From Inquilinus limosus DSM 16000 (GTDB lineage Bacteria; Pseudomonadota; Alphaproteobacteria; DSM-16000; Inquilinaceae), in the NCBI RefSeq assembly GCF_000423185.1, contig NZ_AUHM01000039.1, positions 1 through 64,000 on the forward strand: a stretch of 64,000 bases of DNA, in the 5' to 3' direction. This document shows positions 1-8,622 of this stretch, piece by piece (the first letter of the stretch is position 1; each line of letters begins with the position of its first letter). The notes below the pieces were generated by a model, which had not been told where the DNA came from, made no database searches, and saw nothing but the letters and a program-made list of their open reading frames with translations. A program made the position numbers and the translations under genes.

Positions 1-393
1 GGCGCGGAAGCCGGCCGGGTCGGCGATGTGGTGGTCGGCCGGCAGCACCAGCATCAGGGTGTCGGGGTCGCGGTCGGCCAGGAAGCGGGCGGCGACGGCG
101 ACGGCCGGCGCCGTGTTGCGGGCCGAGGGCTCGAGGATGATGGCGTCGGGGGCGACGCCGATCTGGCGCATCTGCTCGGCGACGACGAAGCGGTGGTCGT
201 CGGCGCAGATGAACACCGGCGCGGCGAAGCCGTCGGCCTCGCCGACCCGCACCACCGTCTCCTGGATCATCGTCCGGCCCGACACCAGCGGCAGGAACTG
301 CTTGGGATACCCCGCCCGCGACAGCGGCCACAGCCGCGTCCCCGACCCGCCCGACAACACCACCGGCACCACCGCACGATCGTTCCAACTCAT
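1..393 (-). CDS. manC: Mannose-1-phosphate guanylyltransferase, N-terminal part (cut by window edge)
   Basis: This enzyme makes GDP-mannose from mannose-1-phosphate and GTP in the cytoplasm, supplying the polysaccharide locus that follows. Only the first 131 codons are in the window. The start codon is at 393-391, and the protein begins MSWNDRAVVPVVLSGGSGTR. The nucleotide-binding signature GGSGTRLWP is followed by PKQFL, both typical of the ManC/AlgA/XanB family. Further on EPSARNTAPA and LVLPADHHI are also family hallmarks. Whether a C-terminal phosphomannose isomerase domain is present cannot be seen. The gene is divergent from the glycosyltransferase gene at 720, and the two share a 326-base intergenic region. 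Confidence 0.93.
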   Translation of the reverse strand, partial: MSWNDRAVVPVVLSGGSGTRLWPLSRAGYPKQFLPLVSGRTMIQETVVRVGEADGFAAPVFICADDHRFVVAEQMRQIGVAPDAIILEPSARNTAPAVAVAARFLADRDPDTLMLVLPADHHIADPAGFRA

Positions 394-719
394 GATCTGC
401 TCCAGATTTCAGGTGCTGACCTTTTGTATCAGCCATCAGGTCCGCGAATTCAACACTTCCAAACCATCGAATTCCGGGAAAATCTTCCGATATTCCGAAC
501 TTCCTCCGGTGATAACATACCGTTCTATGAAGCTCGGGATGCGGAACGCTCTCTCGACATCCGATGGTGTGGGGTTTCCGCCACTGGACCGATGCGAAAT
601 CTGATTTCGCGTCGTTATAATTTGAATTTAGGTGCGCTGCAGCATAGTCTTCGATTCTGAACGGCGCGTCCAGTCGCCCGTTCAAACCCATGATTTTCCC
701 GGTCGAAGGATCGTCGGCG
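394..719. promoter_or_regulatory. Divergent intergenic region with 17-base inverted repeat and TATAAT box
   Basis: This region between the manC-like and glycosyltransferase genes is much less GC-rich than its surroundings. It holds a perfect inverted repeat, GCGAAAT-CTG-ATTTCGC, at 594-610. A TATAAT sequence at 616-621 could be a -10 box for the rightward gene, although no clear -35 box stands 17 bases upstream. The palindrome would overlap or abut that promoter, so it may be an operator. No gene was recognised here; the two overlapping ORFs across it look like read-through of neighbouring sequence. Confidence 0.4.
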
Positions 720-3335
720 ATGAAGATTCAAGCCTTGGTCGCAGCTGTGATTCCTGATGCCTCCGGTTCGGCGATCGATCCCCACGAGTTGCAGGATCTG
801 ATCGACGCGGCGGACTGGGACGGCGTGAGGGCCCGGTCGCTGGAGTCCCGCGCCGCGGCGCTCCGGGACGAGGCGGGGGGCGCGCAGACCCGGCGCACGA
901 TCCTGCTGGACCGGCTGTACAGCGTGGCCCGGGACTCGGACGAGGATTTCGACCCCGCGGCCGCGGCCAAGGCGGCTGCGGCGCTGTGCCTCTCCCAGCA
1001 CAACCACGTGCTGTCGCCGCTCGACCAGCCGGCGATCGGCGGCGTCTTCGTCGAGGACGGCATGCTCCATCTCTGGGGCATCAACCAGCTCGACCCGGCC
1101 CAGCCGGTCGATCTCGGCCTGGTGATCGACGGCCGCCGGATCTTCGACGCGCGGACCGATCCCGGCACCGGCCGGGTGGCCTTCGCCGCCACCCGCCTGC
1201 ACGGCCGCCATCGCTCGCTCGGCTTCGAGCTGGACGGCACCGTTGTCCCGGGGCCCGCCTTCACCGCCCTGTCCTTCTGGAAGGATCCGGACGCGCTGCA
1301 TGATCTGGCGGACCACCTGGCCGACATGGTCGACCGCACCGCCTATCTCGGCGCCCGCCACAAGGCCAAATGCGACCTGCCGAGGACCATGGTGCGCCTC
1401 GACGTCGCCAATGGCGACGACAAGGTCAAGGGCCGGATTCCCGAGTTCGTCCGCTATATGGCGAACAAGTACGACTGCGACACCAAGAACCTGGTCGGCT
1501 ACCAGGGCACGGCGCAGTGGATCATCTCCGACATCATGGAGTATGCCGACCGCCGCGCCATCTTCTGCATGACGAACGAGATCCACGAGGCGCTGTCCGA
1601 GGGCGTGTTCAACAAGCGCGCCCTGAAGAACGACGTCTCGCTGGCGCTGTTCGCCTTCTGGCGCCGGCACTACCAGCACATCGACATCTTCAGCGACGAG
1701 GGGCTGCGCAAGGTCCAGTACAAGTTCGCCACCGCGCCCTTCATCAGCGACAAGAACAACCAGCTGCTGATCTCCAAGGCGCTGAAGGAGCGGCTGAGCG
1801 CGGTGGTCGACGCCTATCGCGCCCGGGCCCTGCCCTGGAGCTGGTACTGGCTGTTCCGGCACGAGGACGAGGGCACCACCCACAAGATGATGGAGGCCGG
1901 CTACGCGCTGACCCTGTCGTTCAAGGAGGTGCTGGCCGACCTGATCGAGCAGAACCGCTGCTCCTTCAACCCGCGCAACTGGATGTCCTATTGGGGCTCG
2001 ACCCCGCCGGAGGTCACGGGCCACTTCACCCGCTTCGACCTGGCGCTGATCTCGCTCCTGAACGGCCGCGCGGTGCCGGAGGAGCTGATCGCCGAGCGCG
2101 GGCCTGAGGCGCTGCGCCGGCAGCTGATCGACCAGGTCTACAGCCGCGCCCCGCGCCTCGCCGCGATCTCGGCCGTGGCGCCCGAGCTGGCCTCGGCCCC
2201 GGCGGAGGAGCCGGCGATCGACCGCATCGATCTGGTGATCATCGGCCATGCCAACGGCACCGGCCTCGGCCGCAACCTCAGCATGTTCGTCGACGCGCTG
2301 TCGGACTTCGACCCGCTGGTGTTCAACGCCGATGACGGCCAGTGCGTGAACCCGGAGGGGCGCTACCGCGAGGACATGAATCTGCGCGCCCGGGTGGTGG
2401 TGCTCTGCGTCAACGCCGACCGGGCGCCGGAGATGATCGCCCGCTTCGCCCCGATCTGCGAGGACGCGCACATCATCGGCTTCTATCTGTGGGAGACCGA
2501 CACGCCGCCGGAGACCCATCTGCTCGGCGCCAATGCGGTGGACGAGATCTGGGCCCCGTCCGGCTTCGTCGCCGACGGCTACCGCAAGATCACCTCGACC
2601 CCGATCAGCAACATCCGCAAGGGCCTGGCACAGCCGCCCGCCCGGGTGTTCAGCCCGTTCCTCGACCGCTTCCGGCGGAGCCCGAGCGAGCTGATCTTCC
2701 TGACGCTGGCGGAGTTCGGATCCTCGATCGTGCGCAAGAACCCGCTGGCGGTGGTCAAGGCGTTCCAGCAGGCCTTCCCCGAGGGCGAGGAGGAGGTCCG
2801 GCTGCTGCTCAAGATGCGCGAGATCGACCCCGGCCACTGGAGCAATTTCGACGGCTACTGGGAAGAGGTGGAGGAGCGCATCACCGGCGACAACCGGATC
2901 GAGATCGTCGAGGGCAACCTGACCGATGCGGAATACTGGTCGCTGATCGACTCCTCCGACGTCTTCGTCGCGCTGCACCGGGCCGAAGGCTTCGGCTACG
3001 GCATCGCCGACGCGATGATGCTGGGCAAGCCGGTGATCGTCTCCAACTACTCCGGCACCCAGGATTTCTGCGATCCGGACAACTCCTTCCTGGTCGGGGT
3101 CGATATCGTGCCGACGCCGCCGGAGCAGATGCGCAGCAAGTCCTATGTCGGCCATTGGGCCAGCCCGCGGATCGATCAGGCGGCGGCGGCGATGCGCGCC
3201 ATCCTGACCAACCCCGAGGGGGCCAAGGCCCGGGCGCTGAAGGGCCAGGCCCGGATCCTTGCCGACTACAACTTCGACGACTGGAAGAGCGGCCTGTCGA
3301 CCCGGATCCGCGATCACCTGGCTCGGCTGGCCTGA
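720..3335 (+). CDS. Large glycosyltransferase with C-terminal GT4-type domain
   Basis: This probably transfers a sugar during synthesis of the local exopolysaccharide or capsule. The protein is 871 residues long. The first 500 residues match no family I recognise, apart from being soluble and charged. From about residue 500 (RIDLVIIGHANGTGLG) to the end it has a GT-B fold of the group 1 type. The donor-binding signature is near residue 752 (AEGFGYGIADAMMLGKPV), followed by SNYSGTQDFC. An ATG at 690 is in frame, but GAAGGA at 705-710 lies nine bases before the ATG at 720, so 720 is preferred. There is no signal peptide. The specific sugar and acceptor cannot be told; mannose is a guess from the GDP-mannose genes around it. 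Confidence 0.85.
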   Translation: MKIQALVAAVIPDASGSAIDPHELQDLIDAADWDGVRARSLESRAAALRDEAGGAQTRRTILLDRLYSVARDSDEDFDPAAAAKAAAALCLSQHNHVLSPLDQPAIGGVFVEDGMLHLWGINQLDPAQPVDLGLVIDGRRIFDARTDPGTGRVAFAATRLHGRHRSLGFELDGTVVPGPAFTALSFWKDPDALHDLADHLADMVDRTAYLGARHKAKCDLPRTMVRLDVANGDDKVKGRIPEFVRYMANKYDCDTKNLVGYQGTAQWIISDIMEYADRRAIFCMTNEIHEALSEGVFNKRALKNDVSLALFAFWRRHYQHIDIFSDEGLRKVQYKFATAPFISDKNNQLLISKALKERLSAVVDAYRARALPWSWYWLFRHEDEGTTHKMMEAGYALTLSFKEVLADLIEQNRCSFNPRNWMSYWGSTPPEVTGHFTRFDLALISLLNGRAVPEELIAERGPEALRRQLIDQVYSRAPRLAAISAVAPELASAPAEEPAIDRIDLVIIGHANGTGLGRNLSMFVDALSDFDPLVFNADDGQCVNPEGRYREDMNLRARVVVLCVNADRAPEMIARFAPICEDAHIIGFYLWETDTPPETHLLGANAVDEIWAPSGFVADGYRKITSTPISNIRKGLAQPPARVFSPFLDRFRRSPSELIFLTLAEFGSSIVRKNPLAVVKAFQQAFPEGEEEVRLLLKMREIDPGHWSNFDGYWEEVEERITGDNRIEIVEGNLTDAEYWSLIDSSDVFVALHRAEGFGYGIADAMMLGKPVIVSNYSGTQDFCDPDNSFLVGVDIVPTPPEQMRSKSYVGHWASPRIDQAAAAMRAILTNPEGAKARALKGQARILADYNFDDWKSGLSTRIRDHLARLA

Positions 3336-3713
3336 CCTTGTGTTCCGGCCCTCTCCTCCCGGACGGGGAGGGGGCCGGATCCGGTCCTCTCACCCGGCAT
3401 CCTGCCCTTCCTGATCCTCGCGGCTGATGTCGCGCTGTCGACCTTCAGCCGGTGGTGATCTGCACCGGCCTGTCGTCCTGGACCGGCATCCCGGCCGTCG
3501 CCGCGGCGCCGGTCGCCACGGTGCTCGGGCTGGTGCCCGGGGCCGGGGCCATCATCGCCGTCCTGGCCGCAGCCGCCAGCCCAGCGCCCCGGACAGCAGT
3601 TGAGGACCGCGGGTGGTCGCGAGGTATCTCTGATCGTGAAGAGCCGAGGGTTTTGCCTCTCCCGCCAGGCGGGAGATGTTACACAAACGGCTGCTGAGCC
3701 CTGATTCCTTGCC
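3336..3713. other. Convergent intergenic region with GC-rich hairpin and possible gene remnant
   Basis: This 378-base gap separates the convergent glycosyltransferase and AGE-isomerase genes. A GC-rich imperfect hairpin at about 3345-3377 (CCGGCCCTCTCC against GGAGGGGGCCGG) could end transcription, but has no run of T after it. It resembles the C-rich palindromic repeat seen again at 29.5 kb. Around 3452-3590 the plus strand reads a hydrophobic stretch (GLVPGAGAIIAVLAAAASPA) with a GTG start but no ribosome-binding site. This may be a decayed small membrane protein gene. I do not call a gene here. Confidence 0.4.
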
Positions 3714-4937
3714 TCAGGCCGCGGCGCCGGCCAAAGGCGCGTCCAGGGCGCCGGCGGCGAAGGCCTTCTCCAGCTCCTCGATCGCACAGATGATGTGATA
3801 GAAGCTGCTGGCCGGCGCCGGCTCTTCGACGAAGCTGCCGTCGGGCTGCAGCTTGTCGCGCCACAGGCCGGGCACCGGCACGTCGAGATAGGTCAGCAGC
3901 GCGGTCACGCCGGCGGCGATCCGGCCGCGCCACAGCGCCCTCTCCTGATCGGTCGCGGCGATGCCGGCCAGGGCCACCGCCGCCTTGATCCGCTCGGTCT
4001 GCGGCCACAGCCGGGCGCCGGAATCGACCGGCGCGCCGTCGTCGAGGATGGCGTTGACGGCGACGTTGCGGATCGGGTCGACTCCGGTGGCCTCGGCCGC
4101 CTCGGCCATGCGCCGGGCGGCGGCGATCGCATCGTCGCGGCCGCGCAGCCTGCCCCAGCGGACCAGCAGCCAGGCCCATTCGAACAGGTGCCCGGGCTCG
4201 ACGATGCGGCCGTCCCGGCCCGGAGCCGGCCGCCATTCGCCGTCGAAGAACTCGCGCAGATAGCCGGTCGCCGGGTCGATGAAGCGGGACAGCGACAGCT
4301 CGGCGATCTCGTCGGCCAGCTTGTGCCAGGCCGGCTGGTCGGGGCCGGAGCCGAGCTCGACCCAGGCCAGCGACGCCTCCAGCAGATGCATGTGCGGGTT
4401 GGCCAGCAGCGGCAGCTTGCGCGGCGACGCCTCTTCGAAGCCGCCCAGCGGGTGCTTCAGCGTCGCCTCCAGCCGCTGCCGCAGGCGCGTCGCCGCCGCC
4501 GTCAGCGGCGCCGGGTCGGCGACCACGGTGCCGGCGACGGCCAGGGCGAACAGGGCGAAGGCCTGGTCGTACAGCACCACGCTGTCGTCCAGCGTGGCTC
4601 CGTCCGGCCCGACCAGGGTGCGGAAGGTGCCGTCCGGCCGTTCATAGGCGCGGCGGAAGAAGGCCAGGCCGTGCTCCACCGCCTGGCGCGACGGGCCGGA
4701 CCAGCCCAGCCGGCCGGCGACGGCATAGGCGAAGACCTGCCGCGCCTGCACCCGGGCGCGCCGCGGCTCGAGGCACGGGCTGCCGTCCAGCGCCAGCCGC
4801 TCGTGGAAGCCGCCGCGCTCCCGGTCGGCGCCGGTTTCCCACCAGATCGGCAGCGCCTGGGTGGTCAGCCAGGTCATCAGCCGGTCGCGCAGGCCCTGCA
4901 GGGCGGCGCTCTGCTCGGTCGGGGTCGGGATGGTCAT
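3714..4937 (-). CDS. AGE-family epimerase/isomerase, probable mannose-6-phosphate isomerase
   Basis: Members of the N-acylglucosamine 2-epimerase (AGE) family interconvert sugars at C1/C2. Next to phosphomannomutase and mannose-1-phosphate guanylyltransferase genes, the likely reaction is fructose-6-phosphate to mannose-6-phosphate. The (alpha/alpha)6-barrel signatures are visible: RARVQARQVFAYA, LLANPHMHLLEA, EPGHLFEWAWLL, RLWPQTERIKA and SSFYHIICAI near the C terminus, carrying the family's catalytic histidines. The protein is 407 residues from the ATG at 4937, which has GGAG six bases upstream. A longer reading frame to 5003 would overlap the phosphomannomutase gene upstream and has no ribosome-binding site. 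The gene is the last of an operon with phosphomannomutase, 25 bases apart. Activity on a free or N-acyl sugar remains possible. Confidence 0.82.
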   Translation of the reverse strand: MTIPTPTEQSAALQGLRDRLMTWLTTQALPIWWETGADRERGGFHERLALDGSPCLEPRRARVQARQVFAYAVAGRLGWSGPSRQAVEHGLAFFRRAYERPDGTFRTLVGPDGATLDDSVVLYDQAFALFALAVAGTVVADPAPLTAAATRLRQRLEATLKHPLGGFEEASPRKLPLLANPHMHLLEASLAWVELGSGPDQPAWHKLADEIAELSLSRFIDPATGYLREFFDGEWRPAPGRDGRIVEPGHLFEWAWLLVRWGRLRGRDDAIAAARRMAEAAEATGVDPIRNVAVNAILDDGAPVDSGARLWPQTERIKAAVALAGIAATDQERALWRGRIAAGVTALLTYLDVPVPGLWRDKLQPDGSFVEEPAPASSFYHIICAIEELEKAFAAGALDAPLAGAAA

Positions 4938-4962
4938 CATCGGCTCCAGCGACAGGTCACTC

Positions 4963-6483
4963 TCAGATCGTCTGATTGTAAGCGCCGACTTCGGGATTCT
5001 CACGCAGCACGCCGTCGACGGCCTTGAACATCTCGTGCAGCCGGTCCTTCGACACCGGGCTCTCGACCACCACCACCAGCTCCGGCTTGTTGGAGGAGGC
5101 GCGGACCAGGCCCCAGGTGCCGTCCTCGGTCGTCACCCGGATGCCGTTGACCGTGACCAGGTCGACGATCCGGTGGCCGCCCGGCAGGCCGCCATTGGCG
5201 GCGATGTCCCGGAAGCGCTGCACCACCCGGTCGACCACCTCGTACTTCACCTCGTCGGCGCAATGCGGCGACATGGTCGGCGACCCCCAGGTCTGCGGCA
5301 GGGCGCGGTACAGGTCGGCCATGGTCTTGCCGGGGTTGCGGTCCATCATCTCGCAGACGGCGATGGCGGTGACGAGGCCGTCGTCATAGCCGCGGCCGAT
5401 CGGCGGGTTGAAGAAGAAGTGGCCGGACTTCTCGAAGCCGGCCAGGGCGTTCAGGTCGCGCACCCGGCGCTTGATGTAGGAATGGCCGGTCTTCCAGTAG
5501 TCGGTCTTGGCGCCCTGGGCCTGCAGCACCGGGTCGGCGGCGAACAGCCCGGTCGACTTGACGTCGACCACGAACTGGGCGCCGGGATGCAGCGCCGACA
5601 GGTCGCGCGCCAGCATCACGCCGATCTTGTCGGCGAAGATCTCATTGCCCTCGTCGTCGACCACGCCGCAGCGGTCGCCGTCGCCGTCGAAGCCCAGGCC
5701 GAAATCGGCGCCGGTCTCCTTCACCTTGGCGGCGATGGCGTGCAGCATCTCCATGTCTTCGGGGTTGGGGTTGTAGTTCGGGAAGGTGTGGTCCAGATCG
5801 ACGTCCAGCGGGATCACCTCGATGCCGATCGCCTCCAGCACCCGCGGCGCGAAGGCGCCGGCGGTGCCGTTGCCGCAGGCGGCGACCACGCGCATCTTGC
5901 GGGTCATCCTCCGGCCCTCGGTCAGCTCGCGCACATACTGCTCGGCGAAGCCCTCGACGAAGCGGTAGCCTCCGCCGCTGCGCGGCTCGAAGACGCCGGA
6001 CAGCACGATGTCGCGCAGCCGCCCCATCTCCTCCGGCCCGAAGGTGACCGGGCGGCTGCAGCCCATCTTCACCCCGGTCCAGCCATTGTCGTTGTGCGAG
6101 GCGGTGACCATCGCCACGGCCGGGACGTCGAGCGCGAACTGGGCGAAATAGGCCATGGGCGAGACCGCCAGGCCGATGTCGTGCACGGTGCAACCGGCTG
6201 CCATCAGCCCCTGCGCCAGGGCGATCTTGATGGCCATGGAATAGCCGCGGAAGTCGTGGCCGACCACCACCTCGGGCCGCACCCCGGCCTCGTGCAGATA
6301 GGTCCCGAGGCCGAGCCCGAGCGCCTGCACCCCCATCAGGTTCAGCTCCGGCGGCTTGTCCGACCCGGGATGCCCGAACCACCAGCGGGCGTCGTATTCG
6401 CGGAAGCCGGTCGGCTTCACCAGCGGCGTGGTCTCGAAGGCATAGGTGTTCGGGACCAGCGAGGCGGAAGGCTTCGGAAACAT
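4963..6483 (-). CDS. Phosphomannomutase/phosphoglucomutase
   Basis: This enzyme converts mannose-6-phosphate to mannose-1-phosphate (and possibly glucose phosphates) in the cytoplasm, between the AGE isomerase and ManC steps. The 506-residue length suits the alpha-D-phosphohexomutase family. The phosphoserine loop TASHNDNG has its serine at residue 129; it carries D where many family members have P. The metal-binding loop DGDGDRC is at residues 266-272, and the C-terminal phosphate-binding region (RASSNKPELVVVVES) is present. It starts at an ATG at 6483 and lies 25 bases upstream of the AGE gene. The preference between mannose and glucose phosphate cannot be read from sequence, but the neighbours argue for mannose. 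Confidence 0.92.
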   Translation of the reverse strand: MFPKPSASLVPNTYAFETTPLVKPTGFREYDARWWFGHPGSDKPPELNLMGVQALGLGLGTYLHEAGVRPEVVVGHDFRGYSMAIKIALAQGLMAAGCTVHDIGLAVSPMAYFAQFALDVPAVAMVTASHNDNGWTGVKMGCSRPVTFGPEEMGRLRDIVLSGVFEPRSGGGYRFVEGFAEQYVRELTEGRRMTRKMRVVAACGNGTAGAFAPRVLEAIGIEVIPLDVDLDHTFPNYNPNPEDMEMLHAIAAKVKETGADFGLGFDGDGDRCGVVDDEGNEIFADKIGVMLARDLSALHPGAQFVVDVKSTGLFAADPVLQAQGAKTDYWKTGHSYIKRRVRDLNALAGFEKSGHFFFNPPIGRGYDDGLVTAIAVCEMMDRNPGKTMADLYRALPQTWGSPTMSPHCADEVKYEVVDRVVQRFRDIAANGGLPGGHRIVDLVTVNGIRVTTEDGTWGLVRASSNKPELVVVVESPVSKDRLHEMFKAVDGVLRENPEVGAYNQTI

Positions 6484-6632
6484 CGGGGGAACCTCGGACG
6501 GCGGGAGGGGCGGGGAATGGGCAACAGGAATTCGCTCGCCGGCCCGGCCAGGCCGGCGGCTACCAAAGGCAGCTCGCGGGAGGGGCCTGCACCGGGATCC
6601 GGCGGGTGCGGCCGGGTCCCGGCGCGGCGGTC

Positions 6633-6908
6633 TCAGCCGTTCAGGGCTTCGCGGACCGGCTTCGACGGGCTGAACACCACCTTCTTCGAGGCGGCGATCA
6701 CGATCGGCTGGCCGGTGGTCGGGTTGCGGCCTTCGCGCTCCGGCCGGATCGCGACCTTGAAGCGGCCGAAGCCCGAGATCGAGACCTGGTCGCCCCGCGC
6801 GGCCGAATCGGTGATCGCCTGGAAGATGGTGGTGACGATGCGCTTCGCCTTCACGCGCGACAGGTTGTGGTCCTGGGCCAACAGCTCGATCAGCTCGGAG
6901 GTGTTCAT
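6633..6908 (-). CDS. HU/IHF-family DNA-binding protein
   Basis: This is a small histone-like protein of 91 residues, the usual length of the family. It dimerises and bends DNA and could influence transcription of the surrounding locus or the whole nucleoid. The family signature is visible as GFGRFKVAIRPEREGRNP followed by TGQPIVIAASKKVVFSPSK. The start at 6908 (MNTSELIELLAQDHNLSR) has an AGAGGA ribosome-binding site six bases upstream; the longer frame to 6980 has no support. It stands alone between the mutase and the ABC transporter genes, transcribed in the same direction. Whether it behaves as HU or an IHF subunit cannot be decided. Confidence 0.93.
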   Translation of the reverse strand: MNTSELIELLAQDHNLSRVKAKRIVTTIFQAITDSAARGDQVSISGFGRFKVAIRPEREGRNPTTGQPIVIAASKKVVFSPSKPVREALNG

Positions 6909-7027
6909 CGAGGGTCCTCTAGATGGCAGTGGGCGCGTCGCACCCGGTGGAAGGGCATGGGGGCTCGATCCCAGGCCCAAGGCGCATGCTCGCGGCGAGC
7001 ATGTCGGGAAGGCCGGCGGGCCGCCGA

Positions 7028-7759
7028 TCAGGGCGTCGGCACCGGCAGCTCGTCATCTTCATCCTCCTCGACGTCCTCGATCGGCGGGTCGTCGTCCGCG
7101 GCCGGCTCGTCGGATTTGAACGACAGGATCGCGTCGCGCACCGAGGAGAAGGTCTGCAGCCGGGCGTCGGCCAGGACCGCGCCGGTGTCGGCGAAGCGGC
7201 GCAGCAGGCGCGGCCGCTTGGTGGTGAAGACCAGCGTCGCCTGCTGCCGCCGGGCGTCGACCAGGCGCTCGCACCAGTCGCGGAAGCCGGGCGGGCCGCC
7301 GATCAGCGATTCGTCGGCGAGATAGATGTCGAAGGGCAGGGCGTAGGCGGTGGTGAACAGGAGGCGGCTGCGCTTGTCGCCGGTGAAGGCCGAGAAGGGC
7401 TTGTCGAAATCGGCGCCCAGCCCGGCATGCGCCTCGACGAAGCGGATCACCTCCCGGGCGTCGGCGCCGTAGAGGCGGGCGGTGAACCAGACATTCTCGC
7501 GCCCGGTCATGGTGGTGACGAAGGGGCCGGCGGTGCCGACCAGGAAGGACACCCGCCCGCGGCGCAGCACCCGGCCGGAATCGGGCGGGATGGCCCCGGC
7601 GATCAGGCGGATCAGGGTCGACTTGCCGGCGCCGCGCTTGCCCAGGATGCCGACCGTCCGGCCGGATTCGAACACGGCGCTGACATCGTCGAAGACCAGC
7701 TTGCTCTGGCCGGTGCCGTGCGAGCGGTAGCGCTTGCTGACGCGGTCCAGCACGATCAT
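7028..7759 (-). CDS. KpsT-like capsule export ABC transporter ATPase (divergent motifs)
   Basis: This is the ATP-hydrolysing partner of the permease encoded just upstream, exporting polysaccharide across the inner membrane. It begins MIVLDRVSKRYRSHGTGQSK at 7759 and overlaps the permease stop by four bases, so the two are co-translated. Walker A is normal (GKRGAGKSTLIRL). The signature region is unusual (SAFTGDKRSRLLFT rather than SGGMKSRL), Walker B reads IYLADES, and the switch histidine normally found in a VSH motif is replaced (LVFTTKRPRLL). The C terminus ends in a very acidic tail (DVEEDEDDELPVPTP). The protein is 243 residues, usual for KpsT/CtrD/BexA relatives. The changes suggest slow or altered ATP turnover, which is an inference. 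Confidence 0.88.
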   Translation of the reverse strand: MIVLDRVSKRYRSHGTGQSKLVFDDVSAVFESGRTVGILGKRGAGKSTLIRLIAGAIPPDSGRVLRRGRVSFLVGTAGPFVTTMTGRENVWFTARLYGADAREVIRFVEAHAGLGADFDKPFSAFTGDKRSRLLFTTAYALPFDIYLADESLIGGPPGFRDWCERLVDARRQQATLVFTTKRPRLLRRFADTGAVLADARLQTFSSVRDAILSFKSDEPAADDDPPIEDVEEDEDDELPVPTP

Positions 7760-8562
7760 TTCGCCGCCATCCTGCGGTTCCGCAGCGCCCGCTCCATGGT
7801 GAGGCCGAGGAAGATCGAGCCGAGCGCCCAGGACAGCAGATAGGTCTTGTCCAGGCACAGCGTCGGATAGGTCGGGTAGAAGCCGGTGCGGAACCACTCC
7901 ACGCCGTGCAGCACCGGGTTCCAGACCAGCCAGTCGCGGATCTGCGTCGGCATGTAGTCGGGCACGTAGAACACGGCGCTGAGGAACAGCAGCGACCGGC
8001 CGAACACGCCGTAGACCACCGCCCACAGCCGGAAGAAGGAGCCGATCACGCCGTTGACGATGCCGACGCCGATCGCCGCGGCGGTGATCGCGGCGAAGGC
8101 GGAGACCGCCGTCAGCGGCCGGGCCGGCCAGGCGTCCCGCACCCCGATCACGACGTAGATGAAGCTGAACAGCAGGATCGCCACGACCGCGAGCTGCAGC
8201 GTCTCCAGGAACGACCGGGCCAGCATCAGGTCCAGCGGCTTCACCAGCGGCACGCTCTTGGTCAGCCCGCTGCCGCGCACCGCGCCCATCGCCTTGGAGG
8301 AGATGTGGACGAAGGTGAAGTACGGGATCATGCCGGTGCCGAGGAACAGCAGCATGCTGGTGCCGAAATCCGCCTGCCGGCCGATCGCGGCGAACACCGT
8401 CATCATCATGGTGAGCTGCAGCATCGGCTCGAGCATCTCGAGCAGGTAGCTGAGGCGCGAATGCTTGGCGTGCATCCGCATCTCGCGCAGCATCAGCGAC
8501 ACCACGACCCGGGCCTGGACCCCGATCGCCTGGCCGAAGCGCGGGCGGGCCAGCGCGGTCAT
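7756..8562 (-). CDS. KpsM-like capsule polysaccharide export ABC transporter permease
   Basis: This 268-residue inner-membrane protein is the channel-forming subunit of an ABC-2-type exporter. Roughly six hydrophobic helices are visible, including LQLTMMMTVFAAIG, LAVVAILLFSFIYVVIG and ITAAAIGVGIVNGVIG. The C-terminal block YVPDYMPTQIRDWLVWNPVL followed by HGVEWFRTGF is characteristic of KpsM/CtrC/BexB. It overlaps the ATPase gene by four bases and lies 60 bases downstream of the KpsE-like gene, giving the order KpsE-KpsM-KpsT on the minus strand. The substrate is probably the polymer made by the nearby glycosyltransferases. Confidence 0.93.
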   Translation of the reverse strand: MTALARPRFGQAIGVQARVVVSLMLREMRMHAKHSRLSYLLEMLEPMLQLTMMMTVFAAIGRQADFGTSMLLFLGTGMIPYFTFVHISSKAMGAVRGSGLTKSVPLVKPLDLMLARSFLETLQLAVVAILLFSFIYVVIGVRDAWPARPLTAVSAFAAITAAAIGVGIVNGVIGSFFRLWAVVYGVFGRSLLFLSAVFYVPDYMPTQIRDWLVWNPVLHGVEWFRTGFYPTYPTLCLDKTYLLSWALGSIFLGLTMERALRNRRMAAK

Positions 8563-8622
8563 GCCGCGGCTCCGGACATGGTTCGGGAAGGGCGGGCGCC
8601 CGTCGGCATCGCGCGGCCCGCC

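Noticed and set aside
615-3317. 900-codon open frame on the minus strand opposite the large glycosyltransferase gene
   Set aside because: The protein is rich in Arg, Val, Gln and His with no fold or motif, and it mirrors the codon pattern of the real plus-strand gene. High GC keeps antisense frames open.
3452-3697. 81-codon hydrophobic frame with GTG start
   Set aside because: There is no ribosome-binding site, and only about 45 residues look protein-like before a change in composition. It may be a gene remnant, so it is described only within the gap.
4861-7119. 752-codon plus-strand frame across the phosphomannomutase and HU genes
   Set aside because: It covers two well-supported minus-strand genes and a gap, and its translation is typical high-GC antisense (V/G/Q/H/R-rich).
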